Assembly: GCA_009781955.1 (NCBI GenBank)
Contig: WQUT01000030.1
Coordinates: 1-5,491 of the forward strand
Source: Pseudomonadota bacterium
GTDB taxonomy: Bacteria; Pseudomonadota; Alphaproteobacteria; Rs-D84
Direction: 5' to 3'
Length of the DNA: 5,491 bases
Shown here: positions 4,734 to 5,491 of the stretch, in pieces
Layout of the letters: each line of letters opens with the position of its first letter
How positions within the stretch are numbered: position 1 is the stretch's first letter
Program-made: the position numbers and the translations under genes
The notes under the pieces: model-generated
What the model saw: the letters and a program-made list of their open reading frames with translations, nothing else
The model's database searches: none
What the model was told of the DNA's origin: nothing

Positions 4734-5491
4734 CTATACCCTTGCCGTGGCGTTGAATCCGATTTTGTGCGATATTCCGCCGGTCTTGCGGACCGAGAGC
4801 AGGGCGTCAATTTTATCCCGCGTGAATTCCGTGGCGCAGTCTTCGCCGTCATGCTGCAACAGCGACCGGCGCAGAACCGCGGTGATTTCGCGCTGCAGCT
4901 CTCTGACTCCTTGCTCTGCCGTGTAATTGCGGATGATATGGCGCAGGGCGTCGTCGCCGATGTTGATATTCTCAAAATGCCAACCGGTGTCGGCCGCGGC
5001 GCGGGCAATCAAATGATCGCGCGCGATGGCGACTTTCTCGTCTTCCGTATATCCGGGGATTTCAATTATTTCCATGCGGTCTTTCAAGGCCTGGGAAAAG
5101 TTTATCGTATTCGCGGTCGCGATAAACATCACGTTGCTCAGATCAAAATCAACTTCCAAATAATGATCGCGGAAAGTTTTGTTTTGCTCGGGATCCAGGA
5201 CCTCTAGCAGCGCGGCCTCTGGGTCTCCGCGCCAATCGCGGCCGATTTTATCAATCTCGTCCAATACTATCACCGGATTGTTCGCGCCGCTGCGTTTCAG
5301 CGCGTCCATTATGCGCCCGGGCTGGGACCCGATGTATGTTTTTCTGTGGCCGCGGAAATGCGCCTCATCCGATATGCCGCCTAATGAAATACGCTGATAC
5401 TTGCGCCCCAACGCCGCGGCGACGGAACGGCCCAATGAAGTTTTTCCAACACCCGGCGCGCCGACCAGGCACAGGATGGAGCCGCGCGAAT
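4734..5491 (-). CDS. lon: Lon protease, ATPase half only; N-terminus beyond window, protease domain missing
   Basis: Lon is a cytoplasmic ATP-dependent serine protease that degrades damaged and regulatory proteins. The visible 251 residues cover its AAA+ module. In order these are Walker A GAPGVGKTS (about 10-18), the Lon-specific GGISDEAHFRGHRKTYIG block, Walker B VIVLDEIDK, RGDPEAALLEVLDPEQN, the sensor-1 region FIATAN, the arginine-finger region DRMEIIEIPGYT, and the sensor-2 helix EQGVRELQREI. The frame continues upstream out of the window. At the 3' end the protein stops after HKIGFNATARV, where the Ser-Lys protease domain normally begins (around residue 597 in E. coli numbering, of 784). 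No protease domain is encoded elsewhere in the window, and foreign-looking DNA starts 5 nt later. As it stands, the product could bind and hydrolyse ATP but not act as a Lon protease. It may be a remnant, or a repurposed ATPase. Confidence 0.92.
   Translation of the reverse strand, partial: SRGSILCLVGAPGVGKTSLGRSVAAALGRKYQRISLGGISDEAHFRGHRKTYIGSQPGRIMDALKRSGANNPVIVLDEIDKIGRDWRGDPEAALLEVLDPEQNKTFRDHYLEVDFDLSNVMFIATANTINFSQALKDRMEIIEIPGYTEDEKVAIARDHLIARAAADTGWHFENINIGDDALRHIIRNYTAEQGVRELQREITAVLRRSLLQHDGEDCATEFTRDKIDALLSVRKTGGISHKIGFNATARV

Noticed and set aside
5433..5435. TTG codon as an internal start of Lon
   Set aside because: The frame is open to the window edge and encodes the Walker A motif just upstream, so this is an internal leucine codon of a longer gene.

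Overview
The window reads like a piece of a Gram-negative, probably alphaproteobacterial and host-associated, genome. An autotransporter with an outer-membrane barrel implies a diderm cell, and tsaB close to rimI fits Proteobacteria. The taxonomic call is inference from gene content only. All genes are on the minus strand, so the biological order runs from high to low coordinates: lon fragment, transglutaminase-like gene, tsaB, small membrane protein gene, rimI, then an autotransporter gene behind its own upstream gap.

Right end (4734-5491): the AAA+ ATPase half of Lon protease. It runs off the window at its N-terminal side and stops where the proteolytic domain should begin. Only 5 nt further on starts an AT-rich gene for a transglutaminase/papain-fold protein (4216-4728) that looks foreign. 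Its stop codon directly abuts the ATG of tsaB.

Centre (3061-4215): tsaB, a gene of the t6A tRNA-modification pathway, is interrupted in frame by about 0.6 kb of mobile DNA. This DNA encodes a DUF559 (Vsr-like, PD-(D/E)XK-type) nuclease domain and is bounded by GC-rich inverted repeats, each folding into two hairpins. The reading frame stays open through both repeats, so the gene predicts a 384-residue TsaB-DUF559-TsaB chimera. A small two-helix membrane protein (2851-3057) and RimI (2386-2844) follow with spacings of 3 and 6 nt, suggesting one transcription unit.

Left part: a 733-residue autotransporter (112-2313) with signal peptide, beta-helical passenger and C-terminal barrel. Just past its stop lies a second copy of the hairpin repeat family (1-107). 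Here the two repeat arms are joined head to head with no nuclease gene between them, like a non-autonomous relative of the element in tsaB.

The main points of interest are the in-frame nuclease element inside tsaB, its gene-less relative at the left end, and the Lon ATPase severed from its protease domain beside an acquired cysteine-enzyme-like gene. No stretch over 300 bases lacks a gene; the only gaps are 1-111 (repeat) and 2314-2385 (probable promoter).
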